The notes: generated by a model not told the origin, from the sequence alone. A stretch of DNA of 64,000 bases from Cryptomeria japonica (GCF_030272615.1 NC_081406.1:116653783-116717782), one strand, 5' to 3'. Counted from the first letter of the stretch, positions 47,233-59,714 are shown. Made by a program: numbers and translations.

Positions 47233-48522
47233 ATGAAGACTTTTAACAATAACCTTTTCTCATCTGAATCGGGATCGGGGACTGCTGGCGGTTCTCACAT
47301 TATGAAGATTAATGGTTGCCTGGAGAGATGCAGTGAGAGACCGAAGCTGGTTATTCCTCCTGAACTGATTGCTAAAGACGTTGAGTACTTTTCAAAACAT
47401 TCACTTTATTGCAAGTTTTTGGGAATGAGGGTTTCTTTGCAGTTTCTGGAAAACTGGGCGCAAAGGACTTGGGCGCCGGAAAGGGAAATGGAGATTATTA
47501 TGCTAGCAAACAACTATTTCATGGTTACCTTCAACTGCATGGAGGATCACAATAGGGTCTTTGAGGGAGGTCTGTATTTTTACAATTAGGTGGGGTTGTT
47601 CATCAAGCCTTGGCATGCAGGGTTTAACCCATCGAAGGAGCTCCCAAACAGGGTTCCTGTGTGGGTTCATTTGCCTCATTTTTCTGTGGAATGTTGTCGG
47701 GAGGATGTGCTACGGATGTTGGCCGCACTGCTAGGGAAGCCAGTGGGATCCTCAACGCAAACCCTAGGAAGAAAAGTAATGACTTTTGCTCGTATCTGTG
47801 TTGAAATTGGTCTTAGTAAATCCCTGTCAGATGCTATAGATATGAGTGTGGGCTCTTATTCATGGGTCCAGTAGCTAGATTACGAGACTTTACCTTTTCG
47901 TTATCGTCTGTGTCATGAGTATGGTCATTTACAGCATAAGTGCCCTAGATATAAACCAATGGTTTGCCAACCTCAATAGCCGGCTCAGAGTCAAGATAGG
48001 GCTGATAAAGGAAAAGCCTCTATGTCGATCGAGGTAGAGGGCGCTAATGGTTTCGTCTCAGTTAAGACAAGGAATAGGAATCGAGGACAAAAGAGGTCCT
48101 TACAGGAGAGACAGGAAGAATATACCTTTAATAGATTTGAGGCCTTGGACGACCTTAGCCATCAAGAAGTGAACCCAAGGTTAACTCCTTTGGAACTAGG
48201 TGCTTCAGGAGGGGGTCCGGAAAGTGGTGTTGAGGATTTTACTCAGGCCCTGCAAGTGATTGGCAGCCAGCAAATGGAGATGGACCAGTCAGTAGGAGTC
48301 CAGCTGGGAATCACTTCAGGTTCGGAGGTAATTTTGGTTGGGGGGGAGGGCTCTCTGATAACCCTGAAATTGGAACTGGCTGGGGCTAAAAGTAACAAGT
48401 CTTTCGTTCACTTGGGTCTGCATCAGAAGGATATTAAGAAAAGTGCTACGGAGAAGAACTCAAAGGTCGGCAGGAAGAAGGATTTGGATAAAATCAAACT
48501 GATGGGAGAAAATTTGGTTTAG
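47233..48522 (+). pseudogene. LINE ORF1 (DUF4283-type, zinc knuckle), three in-frame TAGs
   Basis: A single frame of 430 codons. The N-terminal DUF4283-like part includes CKFLGMRVSLQFLENW, a W-A-P segment and NYFMVTFNCMEDHNRVFEGG; then FIKPWHAGFNP and PVWVHLPHF. A zinc knuckle-like CHEYGHLQHKC lies near 47912-47945, with the first Cys apparently changed to Tyr (YRLCHEYGH). Stops are TAG at 47587-47589, 47872-47874 and about 47977; each is one step from TGG or CAG. The tail (48022-48522) is polar and basic, as is usual. It would bind the LINE RNA. Confidence 0.8.
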
Positions 48523-48569
48523 TCAGGGTCAGTGAAGACTTTGGATTCTCACTTTTCCAATCCTCCTAA

Positions 48570-51500
48570 ATGATTGTGCTCTCATGGAATGTAAGGGGCT
48601 TGAATAGCGGCCCTAGACAAAAAGTTGTTCGGGATTTGATCAGGAATCATTCTCTAGATGTCCAGCTCTTGCAAGAAACTAAACTCTCGGTGGAGAGTAT
48701 GATGGGTCTGGTACTGAAGCTCTAGGGGCGAGGCAAATGTCAGTGTATTGGGGCTACTGGCTCCTCCGGAGGGGTGGCCAGTCTTTGGAACCCTTCAAGG
48801 ATTCGCCCTGTTAGGTGGATGGCTTCCAGATCTTCGCTATTTGGGGTTGCCTCTAGTCTAGAGACCGGAGATCTTATTTTGTTTACTAATATTTATGCTC
48901 CTACTGATTTCCAGGGCAAACAGAACTTATGGTCTCATATTTCATATATGCGAAGGCTGGTCCCTTTCCATCCTTGGATTATGGCGGGAGATTTCAATGC
49001 TATCCTGGAGTTGAGTGAGAAGAAGGGGGGTGTCATGCGGTTGGAGCCCTCGTCTCTCCTTTTTCGGGATAGGATTTCATCGTTGCATCTTGTGGACATT
49101 AAGCCTAGTAATGGTCTATTCACTTGGAACAATAGGAGAATGGGGGAGGGTTGGATTGTTGAGAAGTTGGACCGATTTCTGGTTTCCAATTTTTGGGTTG
49201 GTGGGGGGTAGTCCACTAGTTCTGAGATTCTCGACTGGAGAGGGTTAGACCATTGGCCTATCAAGCTGGTTTCTTTTTCGGCCCGGGTTGCACGCTCTCC
49301 TTCTTTCAAATTCCAACTTATGTGGCTTCGCGATCCTGCTTTGCCTGCTCTTGTTGAGCAATGGTGGAGGAAGGGGAGGTCGGCCTTTGGTACATCTATG
49401 TATACCTTCACCAAGCAGCTACAGTTTGTTAAGTTCCAGCTTAAACAATGGAATCAACAAGGTTTCGGGAACATTTTTCATGCTAAGAAAGCAACCCAAA
49501 CAGAGTTAAATGGCATCACCAGGGAAATCAGAGAGAGTGGTTTGTCTGAAGCTTTTCTTAAGGAGGAGGAGAGGGTTGTCAAGGTCGTAGAGAAATGGGA
49601 GCTCAGGGAAGAAATTTACTGGAAACAGAGAGCCCGTATTGATTGGCTTCAAGCGGGCGATAAGAACACAGCTTTCTTTTTCAACTCTGTGAAAGCAAGA
49701 CATCACGGAAACTTCATTCCTGCTCTGGTCAATAATAGAGGTGAGGTGTTATTATCCTTGCAGGAGATATCTAGGGAGGCTTTGCAGCATTTCCAAACCC
49801 TCTTCAGTGAGGAGTTTCAGGGGGAAGCGGAGGAGGAGAATCAGGTTCTTGCTTGCATTCCTCCTCTTGTTACCGAGGAGATGAATGAGCAGCTTATGGC
49901 CCCTATATTGATGGAAGAACTCGAGAGGATTGTTTTTTAGTTGAGGAAAGGAAAAGCCCCTGGCCCAGATGGGTTCTCAATTGAATTCTTTCAAGAGTTC
50001 TGAGATATCATCAATTTGAACTTACTGGCAGTAGTTCAAGAATCCCAAAGGAATAAACAGATGCTGAGGGCCCTGAATGCTACCTTCATTGTGCTTATCC
50101 CTAAGTGTGAGGGGGCTGACAGGTTAGGCCAGTTCCACCCTATATCTCTCTGCAATGTTATTTATAAGATCATCTTGAAGCTAATTGCAGAGAGGCTGAA
50201 GAAGTGTCTTGGGGGTGTGATCTATGAGGAACAGAGCAAGTTTGTGGAAGGGCATCAAATTCTAGATGGTGTGGTCATTGCTACAGAGACCATTCATTCT
50301 ATGGCTACCTCTAAGGAAAAACTATGTTTATCAAGTTGGACATGGCTAAAGCTTATGATAGGGTTCGTTGGTCTTTCCTTTAGAAGATCCTTAGGGCTTT
50401 TGGTTTTACTGAGGAATGGATTCAATGGGTTATGAGTGGAGTTACGTTCACTTCTTTCTCAGTGCTAATCAATGGGGATCATACCAATCTGTTTGGTGCT
50501 TCTAGGGGCCTTCGTCAGGGGGATCCCCTCTCCCCTTATCTATTCATCCTCTTGGCTGAGGGCCTGGGGAGGCTGATCAAACATAATGTCGGTCAAGGCA
50601 GTATTCAAGGGTGGAATTGGGGTAATGAATTGCAGCCGCAGTCTCATCTGAAATTTGTTGATGACATGGCCTTGATGGGACTTGCTAGGATTAGAGAAGC
50701 TACGAATCTATGTAAGGTTCTAGATGTTTATCTGGTGACCTTAGGCGAGTTGATCAATGAAGATAAATCATCTATCATTTTCTTCAACACCCTGAAGCTA
50801 TTCAAAGGAGTATTGTTCTGATCTTGAGATTTCAAGTTGGCTCCTTGCCCTTGACTTATTTGGGTATTCCTATCTCTCCTGGTAACCCTCCTCGGGAGTC
50901 ATGGTAGGGTATCTTGGATAAATTTCGCTCGAAGGTTGAACATTGGACTCATAGATGGTTGTCTTTTGCTGGGAGGGTCAACTGATTCAGTAAGTGGTTC
51001 AGGCTCTTCTGACTTATAGACGTATGCTTCAAGTGGCTCCCAAATGGTTCTTGAAGGACTTGGATTCTTTGGCAAGGCAATTCTTATGGGCAGACAATCT
51101 ATCCTCGTCCAAATGGAGTCTGGTCAATTGGGACCTGGTGTGTAGCTCGAAGCAATCAGGGGGTCTTGGTTTAAGGCAGGCGATTCTATTCGGGGAGGCT
51201 CTAGTGGCTAAACTGTACTGGAGGTGGTGTGTTGAGCAGGATCATGGCTGGGCTAAGATTTTGGCCTTCAAATATATGCAAAGGATACCAGCTCAGGAGG
51301 TTCTAAGATATCCGCTAGAGGGTAAAGGCTCTACGATTTGGTATACTCTCAAGAAGGGGGCCTCTCATTAAGGAAGGACTCTTTTGGATCTGTAGGAGGG
51401 GGGAAGAGGTCCTTTTCTGGAATGACTCTTGGGACGGGTACCCCCCCATTCTTGACCAGTTTCCTAACCTTGGGAACCTTAGCCAGAGGTTTTTGGAGGT

Positions 51501-52791
51501 AGGGTGGTCAAGGGTGAGTGACTTCAAGACTGTTTACAAGTGTGGGAGGCTGGAGATGGAGCGGTGGAAGGATCTTAATGAATGGCTGCTTGCTGGGATG
51601 GAGGAGGACTATGCTGAGTTACAAGGCATTCTAGCAAGTAGACACTGTAGTGGCATTAAGGGTAGGGATGGACTTGCCTGGTCTCTGAATCCTAAGGGAG
51701 TCTTTATGGTAGCTAGTGGTTACAGGGAATTGTTGAACCGAAGATTGGAGGGAAGAGAGGTGCACTGGTGGAAACAGGTTTGGAACAATTCTTCATGGCC
51801 GAAGTGCAACTGCTTTGTGTGGACTCTGACCTAGAATAGATGCCTTACCTAGGATAATATTCATAAGCGGGGTTTCTCAAGGCCTTCGATTTGCTCTTTG
51901 TGTGGAAATGGGGAGGAAGACTTCTCACATCTGTTCTTCAGATGCCCCTTTTCTATGCTTATTTGGCACTACTGGTGGGGGGTGTGGAAGTGTCCCTGTG
52001 TTCACATAGATCCGCTGGTGGAGTTTTGGAGCAGTTTGGGCAGACCTCCTATCTTGTCCCCCTTCCTCCAGACGGTCTGGTATATCGGGCCCATCTTCAT
52101 TCTTTGGCAGATCGGGCTTGAGAGGAACAGAAGGATCTTCCGTGAGGCCAGACTATTAGTGCAACAAGTGTGGAATAGAATCATGGTTATGATTCAGGAA
52201 ACGGTGGAAGCTAAATGTGAGGTGAATTTTCCTTTGGACAGAACTAAGGCGGATATCGTGAGTAGGTTTGGCTGGCAGGAGTTGTCTCCTGCCTCTGCTT
52301 GTGTCAGAAGAGGTAGGTGTGCTATGAAGAAGGTCCAAAGGTTGGGAAGGTGGAGGCCCCCTCAGGATGAGATTATCAAGATTAACACTGATGGCTCCTC
52401 CAGGGGTAACCTAGGCCCGGCAGGGGTTGGAGGTGTTGCTAGGAATTGTTTGGGGGAGGTGGAGTTCTTCTTTTCGGTGCATAAAGGGAGGCAATATAAT
52501 AATCTTATGGAGGGACTTGCTATTCTCTATGCCCTGGAGCGGACTTGGGAGTTGGGTAGAAGGAAGGTTATCTGTGAATCAGATTCACAAATTAATGTGA
52601 ATTTGTTGACTGAGAAGAAGGTAAGTGGGATTCATTGGCAGCTGGCAGGGATAGTTCATCAGATTCTTCAAATTAGTTCTTTAATGGAGCAGGTGTCCTT
52701 CATCCACATTCCTCGTGAATGGAACAGAGCAGCTGATTGCTTGGCTAAGTGGGCTTCGGAACATGACAGTGACTGGAAAATTGAAGGATAG
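48570..52791 (+). pseudogene. LINE ORF2: endonuclease, reverse transcriptase, RNase H, heavily broken
   Basis: The ATG at 48570 gives IVLSWNVRGLN, the start of an AP-type endonuclease. QETKL, NIYAPTD, MAGDFNAIL, WNN and LDHWPI follow to about 49270; the last is normally SDHxPI. Stops fall at 48723, 49209, 49938 and 50001. The RT shows GKAPGPDGFSIEFF, NATFIVLIPK, FHPISLCNVIYKI, then a frame change near 50325, GLRQGDPLSPYLF and FVDD in place of the usual FADD/YADD. A zinc-finger-like CSLCGNGEEDFSHLFFRC lies near 51893-51950. RNase H spans about 52369-52791, with INTDGSSRGN, NLMEGLAILYAL, CESDS and NRAADCLAKWA. Several frames are needed to read it, so it is inactive. Confidence 0.85.
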
Positions 52792-52983
52792 GAGCATCTC
52801 TCCCCGGATCACTGTGAGGTCTTGCAGAAGATTTTTGCTGAGGATATGGATAGTAATGATGTTGGTTGAGCTTGATCGGAGCCTAAGGGTCTCTTTTTGG
52901 AGCCTCAAGGCTTGGGCCCTCCTTGTAATTTTTGTGTCTTTATTTCAATAAAGTTTTTACCCCTTTTATTCAAAATAAAATAA

Positions 52984-52997
52984 AATTATAATATAAT
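52984..52997 (+). repeat. LINE target-site duplication, right copy
   Basis: Identical to 46697-46710 and directly follows the A-rich tail ttcaaaataaaataa. Confidence 0.6.
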
Positions 52998-53365
52998 AAT
53001 AATTTAATATTAATTGTACTTTACCTATTTTTCTCTAAAGATAAGTATGCTAGTTGTATATAATTTTTTAATGTTTCATTTTTCATGACATTGTATTACA
53101 ATGCTTATTTTTTTCCTTCTAGTAATGGAGTTTATTTTAGTAATACATTTTAAGAATGTAGAAATAGAAAGTACATTTGTCTAACATTTGATCAAAGATT
53201 AAAAAGTGGAAATATAATAAATACATCTCTATAACTTATTACTTCTATAAAATAAAAAATTAATTTGTTGAATTGTATGTAATTTTTGTTTATTGATAGA
53301 CTAAAAAAAGTGAAACTTAGAAAGATAAAATTAAGATTATCTAAGTGTTGCTTAGAATGCTAATA

Positions 53366-53523
53366 TACTAGCATATATACCTTAAATTTTAATTTAATCT
53401 ATATAAAATACGACAAGAGATATCCTTCTCGATGTAATTTCATTAAAAATAGGCGCCTCAAGAAGGATATCTCTCAGCGTATTTTATATAGATTAAATTA
53501 AAATTGAAGGTATATATGCTAGT
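53366..53523. repeat. Long near-perfect hairpin (foldback or MITE-like)
   Basis: The left arm (about 53367-53429, actagcatatatacc...ccttctc) and right arm (about 53461-53523, agaaggatat...ggtatatatgctagt) are reverse complements over about 60 bases with roughly five mismatches. They are separated by a loop of about 31 bases. A second small palindrome gttgcg-aag-cgcaac follows at 53528-53542. It has no coding capacity. It could be a miniature inverted-repeat element or a small-RNA precursor. Confidence 0.85.
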
Positions 53524-53615
53524 GGCAGTTGCGAAGCGCAACATGGAAAATAGTAATAAATCAATATATAAATATATAGTATTTTTTTATTAAAGTAAAT
53601 TAAATTATAATATTA

Positions 53616-55650
53616 TTATGGTTAGTGTTATGGTCGTGAATAAGGTTTACATCATAGTTCGGGTTAAGGTTATGATTAAGGTTAGGGTTATGATAATGGT
53701 TAGGCTTCACATCATGGTTAGAGTTAGCATCAACATTAGGGTTAGGTTTTGGTTTAAGATTATGGTTAGGGTTGGGGCTATGGTTACAATTTAATATTAG
53801 GGTCAAATTTATGGTTAGGGTTTAGTGTCAAGGTTACAATTATGTTTAGGGTCTAGATCAAAGGTAGGGTTAGGGTAAGCATAATTATAGTTAGGGTTAG
53901 TGCTAGAATTATAACTTGGGGTATTTTTAGGATTAGGATTTGGTTTATGGTTATGTTTTGGATCAAGGTAAAGGTTAGTATTATGGTTAGGATTAAGGTT
54001 TACATCATGGTTAGGGTTATGATTATGGTTAGGGTTTAAGTTTATGGTAATGATTAGGGTTAGGGTTTAAGTTTATGGTTATGATAATGGTTAGGGTGTA
54101 TATCATGGTCAAGGTTAACATTAAGGTTTAAGGTTTGGTTTTGGTTTAAGATTATGGTTAGGGTTAGGGTTTACGATTATGGTGAGGATTAAGGTTAGGG
54201 TTAGGATATAGTGGTAAAGTTAGTTTATGGTTAGGGTATAGAGTTAGGGTTACAATTACATTTAGGGTTTACATCAAAGTTAGGGTTAGAATTAGGGTTA
54301 TAGTTCACTTACATCAAGGTTAGGGTTCAATTACTATTAAATTTCAATTGGGATTAGGGTTTGGGCTAGATTAAGGTTAGGAATAGATTAGGATTAAAGT
54401 TCAATTTGTGTTAAGGTTAAGTTTAGGGTAGGATTATTGTTAGGGTTAGGGTTTAGGAATATGGTTAGGTCAGCGTTATGAGTAGGGTTAGGGTAAGGAT
54501 TATGATTAGGGTTATGGTTTGGGGTTATGGTTAGGTTTATTGTTTATATCATGGTTGAGGTTAAGATTAGGTTTAGGATTATGGTTAGGGTCATAATTAG
54601 GATTATGGATAGGGGTAGGGTTTACATCATAGTTAGGGTTAGGGTTAAGGTTACGGTTAGGGTTACAGTTAGGGTTAGGTATAGGATTAGGGTTAGGATT
54701 TTCATCATGCTTAGGGTTAGGGTGAGGATTATGTTTGGGGTGAGGGCTTAAGATTAAAGTTAGGGTTAGAGTTATGGTTTGCATTAGGGTTTAAGGTTAG
54801 GATTAGGATTATGGATAGGATTTACTCTTACGATTAGGGATAGGTTTTGATTTATGGTTAGGGTTAGGGTTATTGTTAGGATTAGGTTTTAGGGAGGACT
54901 AAGGATTATTGTTAGGGTTAAGGTTTATGGTTAGGGTTAGGGTTAAGATCTAGAGTTATGGTTAGGATTATGGTTAGGGTTATGGTTTACATTATGGTTG
55001 GTGTTGGAGTTAGAAATAGGTTTATGGTTAGGCTTAGGGTTACAGTTATGGTTAGGATTATGGATAGGATTAGGTTTTACATCATGGTTAGGGTTAGCAT
55101 TAAGGGTTAGTGTTAGAATTAATGTTAGTGTTTATATCATGGTTATGGGTAGGGTTAGGATTTGCATCATGATTAGGGTTATGGTTATTGCTTGGGTTAG
55201 GGTTCAGGGTTTGATTTATAGTTAGGTTTAGGGTTAGGATTAGGATTTACATCATGGTTAAGATTAGGGTTTATATCGTGGTTAGAATTATGAATAGGGT
55301 TAGGGTGTACATCATGGTTTGGATTAGGTTTAGGGTTAATTTTAGGGAAACATCTATCCAACCCTTAGGGATATTAATACCCTTAATCTATTATTAATAC
55401 ATTTTAATAAATGATTGGTGCATCCTAAGGGTTCTAGAGCCATTCCTTATTTTTAGGGCTAGGGTTTAGGGTTATGATTAGGTTAGGTTAGGGTTAGGGT
55501 TCAGGTTATGATTACGGTAATGGTTTAGAGTGGTGGTTAGGACTATGGTAATGGTAATGGTTTACATCATGGTTTGGGTTAGGGTTAGGGTTAATGTCAA
55601 TACTATAGCTAGGGTTATGGTTTACATCATGGTTAGGGTTAGTGCAGGAT
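53616..55650 (+). repeat. Degenerate telomere-like repeat block (GGTTAGGG/GGTTATGG)
   Basis: About 2 kb is built from variants of ggttaggg, ggttatgg, gtttaggg and ggtttacatcatggttaggg. Both ttaggg and the plant telomere unit tttaggg occur, but never in long perfect runs. The higher-order phrase tttacatcatggtta recurs many times. A non-repeat gap of about 100 bp lies at 55345-55455. The short ORFs across it are repeat artefacts. It is best read as an old interstitial telomere-related tract or a satellite derived from one. Confidence 0.85.
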
Positions 55651-55793
55651 CAAGGGGGCCAAAAAGTGGCGATGTGAAAAAAATAGCCTTCTTCACTCGC
55701 CTAAAAACGCAAAAATCCGTGTTGAATTTTTGCTTGGCCTGGTAATTACCTATGCAAATCGGATATCCGATTTTTATTTGTAATTTTAATTTT

Positions 55794-55798
55794 AAAAA

Positions 55799-55875
<77 letters not shown>
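55794..55875 (+). repeat. Compound microsatellite: A-run, (AT)n, (AG)n
   Basis: About 14 As, then about 16 AT repeats, then about 18 AG repeats in direct succession. Confidence 0.95.
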
Positions 55876-55878
<3 letters not shown>

Positions 55879-56811
55879 AAGGCCGAGGCCAAAGAATTTT
55901 ATAGGCTGAGGCCAAAGAATTTTATTAATTTTAAAAAATAGATAGAATTACATTTATACCTCCATTCAATGTGGGCACCGGTAGGAAAGAATGGAGGGAA
56001 GAAAACCTCTGGTCTAGCCCAGATCCCTCAAGGATCAGAAAAAATTAAGAATGTGATACAAAATGGAGATACAAGATCACAAAGGGAACTTGTCCAAAAT
56101 AATGAAGATTGTATGTAGAAATCCTCTATGAAAAGTTGAGCAACAAATTGCCCATTTCTTGGGGTGATGCTGCCATTTGTGGGCGACAGTTCTTGCTATT
56201 CCTAAAACACAGGGTTAAGCATGCTCTGCTCCATATGCTACACAAAATCTTGAGAAAATCTCTCACCATAATGTTAGGAAAAGGAAAACCAAATAGGTCA
56301 ACTTATACAATATATCATACCTGCCTGGATGGTCACCTTGTTAGGATACACAACTCAAAATATTAGTCTCAAAAAATCTCTAGAAACATAATGCGAGAGT
56401 GATTACCCATCAGAGAGCATAAACTCAATAAATATTAACGAGGTAAATTCCATAAGTAGTCCTGCAAAGAGATCGCGGGGAGCTACCATCTTAAAGAATA
56501 TACATAGCTTAACAAGATTATGAAGCTAAGTTAAAGCAACCTAGAGACATTAAAGCCTGAAAGCTTCTTGACCAAAACAAGAGACAAAACATCAAGAGTA
56601 TAGGGGACCGAAAAGGTAAAATAGAGATGAGGATAGCTAGGTAAGTGTTAGTCCTAAAAGAAGGCAATATCTACATAAATAATAATACATATATATCCAT
56701 GATCACATATATCCGAGAGCGAGATATGCCAGCACATTTATATACCTATGCTCATTAATGTAAGGTATTGTCTCCTTCTAGTCTTAAAGCTTATCCTAGC
56801 AGAGCGGTGAT
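55876..56811. other. No gene recognised
   Basis: An 85-codon frame at 56109-56366 (plus) has no recognised domain. ggccgaggccaaagaattttat is followed by a near repeat ggctgaggccaaagaatttta at 55881-55924. Nothing else stands out. Confidence 0.4.
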
Positions 56812-59260
56812 GAACTTCATAAAAGACTCATCGAAGATAGTAATTCCATCAACAAAGATAACGAGGAAAGTGGAGATGGTTTTCATCGATGAGAAAAGGT
56901 CGTCGAGAAGATAATACCATCGGTGTAACATAAAAAAGACTCACCGAAAGAAAGTTCTCATCAAAAGAATAATGTCGATCAGACAAAAGGAAGCTACATC
57001 GATAAAAGATATCAATGAGGAAATAGGTATTGAGGACGCTAAAAGGCATGCCTCCGATACACATGGTTTCACCGATGTGCCTTTATCGGTGGAAGATGAT
57101 AAGGGAGGATAAAGAAAGGCTTCGATGAGACAATAGATCCATTCATCGACAGGGCATGATGATTTCAATGGAAAAAATAAAGGAGGTCATCGAAGCCCAA
57201 GGTTTCTTCGACATAAAAACCCAATGAATATCAAATAGGTATCGGTGAGGAAACAACCATAGTGATCGAATACAGTATTTCGATGAAAGAAGGATTATCT
57301 GTGGAGTTAAATTATAAAATCCCCCTATTGTTAAAAGAAATCATCATTTTCATTAATACCATGGTAGCCCACAAGTCATCAAGCGGGTGTAATAGCATCC
57401 TATTAAGATATCTGGGTTCAAATAATATCAATGAGACCCAACGATGTCTCATCGATATAGAAGGGCCATCGAAGAAAGGAAGCATCGATGAACTTCAGAA
57501 AAGACTCATCGAAGACAGTAATTCCATCGACAGAAGATATCGAGGAAATTAGAGATGGTTTTCATCGACGGGAAAAAGTATTCGAGGAGATAATACCATC
57601 GGTGTAACATAAAAAGACCTCACCGAAAGGAATGTTCTCATCGAAAGAATAATGTCAATCAGACAAAAGGAAGCTACATCGATAAAATATATCGATGAGG
57701 AAATAGGTTTCGAGGAAGCTAAAAGGCATGCCTCCGATATGCATGGTTTCACCGATGCGACTTTATCAGTGGAAGATGATAAGGGAGGATAAAGAAAGGC
57801 TTTGGTGAGACAATAGATCCATTCACCGATAGGGCATGATGATTTCGATGGAAGAAGTGTTTTGGTGGAAAAAATAAAGGAGGTCACCAAAGCCCACAGT
57901 TTCTTCGACATAAAAACCCAATGGATATCAGATAGGTATTGGTGAGGAAACAACCATAGTGACCGAATACAGTATTTCGATGAAAGTCATTTTCATTAAT
58001 ACCATGGTAGCCCACAAGTCATCAAGCGGGTGTAATAGCATCCTATTAAGATATCTGGGTTCAAATAATATCGATGAGGCCCAATGATGTCTTCATCGAT
58101 ATAGAAGGGTCATTGAAGAAAGAAAGCACTAATGAAATTCAGAAAAAACTCATCAAAAACAGAAATTCCATCGACAAAAGATATCGAGGAAAGCGGAGAT
58201 GGTTTTCATCAATGGGAAAAGGTCTACGAGGAGATAATACCACCAATGTAACATAAAAGGACTCACCAAAAGGAATGTTCTCATCGAAAGAATAATGTCG
58301 ATTGGACAAAAGGAGGCTACATCAATAAAAGATATCGATGAGGAAATAGGTTTCAAGGAGGCTAAAAGGCATGCCTCGATGGAAGATGATAAGGGAGGAT
58401 AAAGAAAGGCTTCAGTGAGACAATACATCCATTCACCGATAGGGCATGATGATTTTGATGGAAAGTGTTTCGGTGGAAAAAATAAAGGAGGTTACCGAAG
58501 CCCGCGGTTTCTTCGACATAGAAACCCAATGGATATTAGATAGGTATCGATGAGGAAATAGCCATAGTGACTGAATACAGTATTTTGATGAAAGAAGGAT
58601 TATCTATGGAGTTAAATTATAAAAGTCCCCTATTGTTAAAAGAAATTATCATTTTCATTAATACCATGGTAGCCCACAAGTCATCAAGCGGGTGTAAGAG
58701 CATCCTATTTAAGATATCCGGGTTCAATAATATCGATGAGACCCAACGATGTCTCATCGATATAGAAGGGCCATCGAAGAAAGGAAGTGCTAATGAACTT
58801 TAGAAAAGACTCATCAAAGACAGAAATTCCATCGACAAAAGATATCGAGGAAAGCGAAGATGGTTTTCATCGATGGGAAAAGGTTTACGAGGAGATAATA
58901 TCATTGGTGTAACATAAAAAGGACTCACCGAAAGGAATGTTCTCATCGAAAGAAAAATGTCGATCAGATAAAAGGAGGCTACATCGATAAAAGATATCAA
59001 TGAGGAAATAAGTTTTGATGAGGCTAAAAGGCATGCCTCTAATACACATGGTTTCACCGATGCAACTTTATTGGTGGAAGATGATAAGGGAGGATAAAGA
59101 AAGGCTTCGATGAGACAATAGATCCATTCATTGACAGGGCATGATGATTTCGATGGAAGAGGTATTTCGGTGGAAAAAATAAAGGAGGTCACCGAAGCCC
59201 GCGGTTTCTTCGATATAAAAACCCAATGGATATCAGATAGGTATCAGTGAGGAAATGACC
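56812..59260. repeat. Tandem array of about 660-bp units rich in TCGATGA
   Basis: The anchor gaacttca(g)aaaagactcatc recurs near 56812, 57490, 58134 and 58794, giving periods of about 678, 644 and 660 bp. Units share further blocks (tcatcaagcgggtgtaa; gaaggattatctrtggagtt; ggcatgcctccgatac). Within units the catcga/tcgatga motif recurs every few tens of bases, as in the family B array at 22072-22742 and 30252-30480. ORFs on both strands are repeat shadows. Confidence 0.85.
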
Positions 59261-59261
59261 A

Positions 59262-59605
59262 TAATGGGTCATATTGTGTCATATGACCCTTTTAAGACAC
59301 CATATGACCCCTTAGGACACCATATGACCCCTAATGACACCATATTGGGTCGCTTTGGGTCATATGGTGTCTTACGACCCCTTAGGACAACATATGACCC
59401 ATAACACACAATTTGGTGTCTTAAGGGGTCATATGGTGTCCTAGGACACCATATGACACCTATGGACACCATATGACCCCTAATGGCACCATATGGTGTC
59501 ATAAGAGGTCGTATGTTGTCCTTAGGGGTCATATGGTGTCCCATGAACCCTTATGACCCCTTAGGACACCATATTGGGTCGCTTTGGGTCCTATGGTGTC
59601 TTAAT
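59262..59605. repeat. CATATG-centred short repeats
   Basis: Phrases such as ggacaccatatgacccctta and its reverse complement ggggtcatatggtgtcc alternate many times, so the tract is a mosaic of direct and inverted copies around the palindrome catatg. Frames on both strands are open only because of the repeat. Confidence 0.85.
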
Positions 59606-59713
59606 CTCTCCCTCTCCCCCTCTCTCTCTCTCTCTCCCCCTAATATCTCTCTCCCTCTCCTTCTCTCTCTCTGTCTCTCCCCTAATCTCTCTCTATCTCT
59701 CTCTCCCTTCCCC
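59606..59713 (+). repeat. CT-rich simple repeat
   Basis: Runs of tctctctc and ctccccc fill the space between the CATATG repeats and the Copia LTR. Confidence 0.9.
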
Positions 59714-59714
59714 C

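Larger units (their letters stand above)
46711..52983 (+). mobile_element. Plant L1-type LINE, about 6.3 kb, full-length but inactive
   Basis: This is a non-LTR retrotransposon with a GC-rich 5' UTR (46740-47030), ORF1 (47233-48522), ORF2 with AP-type endonuclease, reverse transcriptase, a zinc-finger-like domain and RNase H (48570-52791), a 3' end with caataaag near 52949, and an A-rich tail. The 14-bp duplication (46697-46710 and 52984-52997) supports full-length insertion by target-primed reverse transcription. GC content stands out sharply from the AT-rich flanks. Confidence 0.88.

Noticed and set aside
53616-55640. Several short ORFs on both strands (for example Asn-Pro-rich frames)
   Set aside because: They are translations of the telomere-like repeat.
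57262-58803. Similar ORFs at 57262-57552 and 58567-58803 as a gene family
   Set aside because: They repeat because the DNA is a tandem array of about 660-bp units. Overlapping frames are also open on the other strand.
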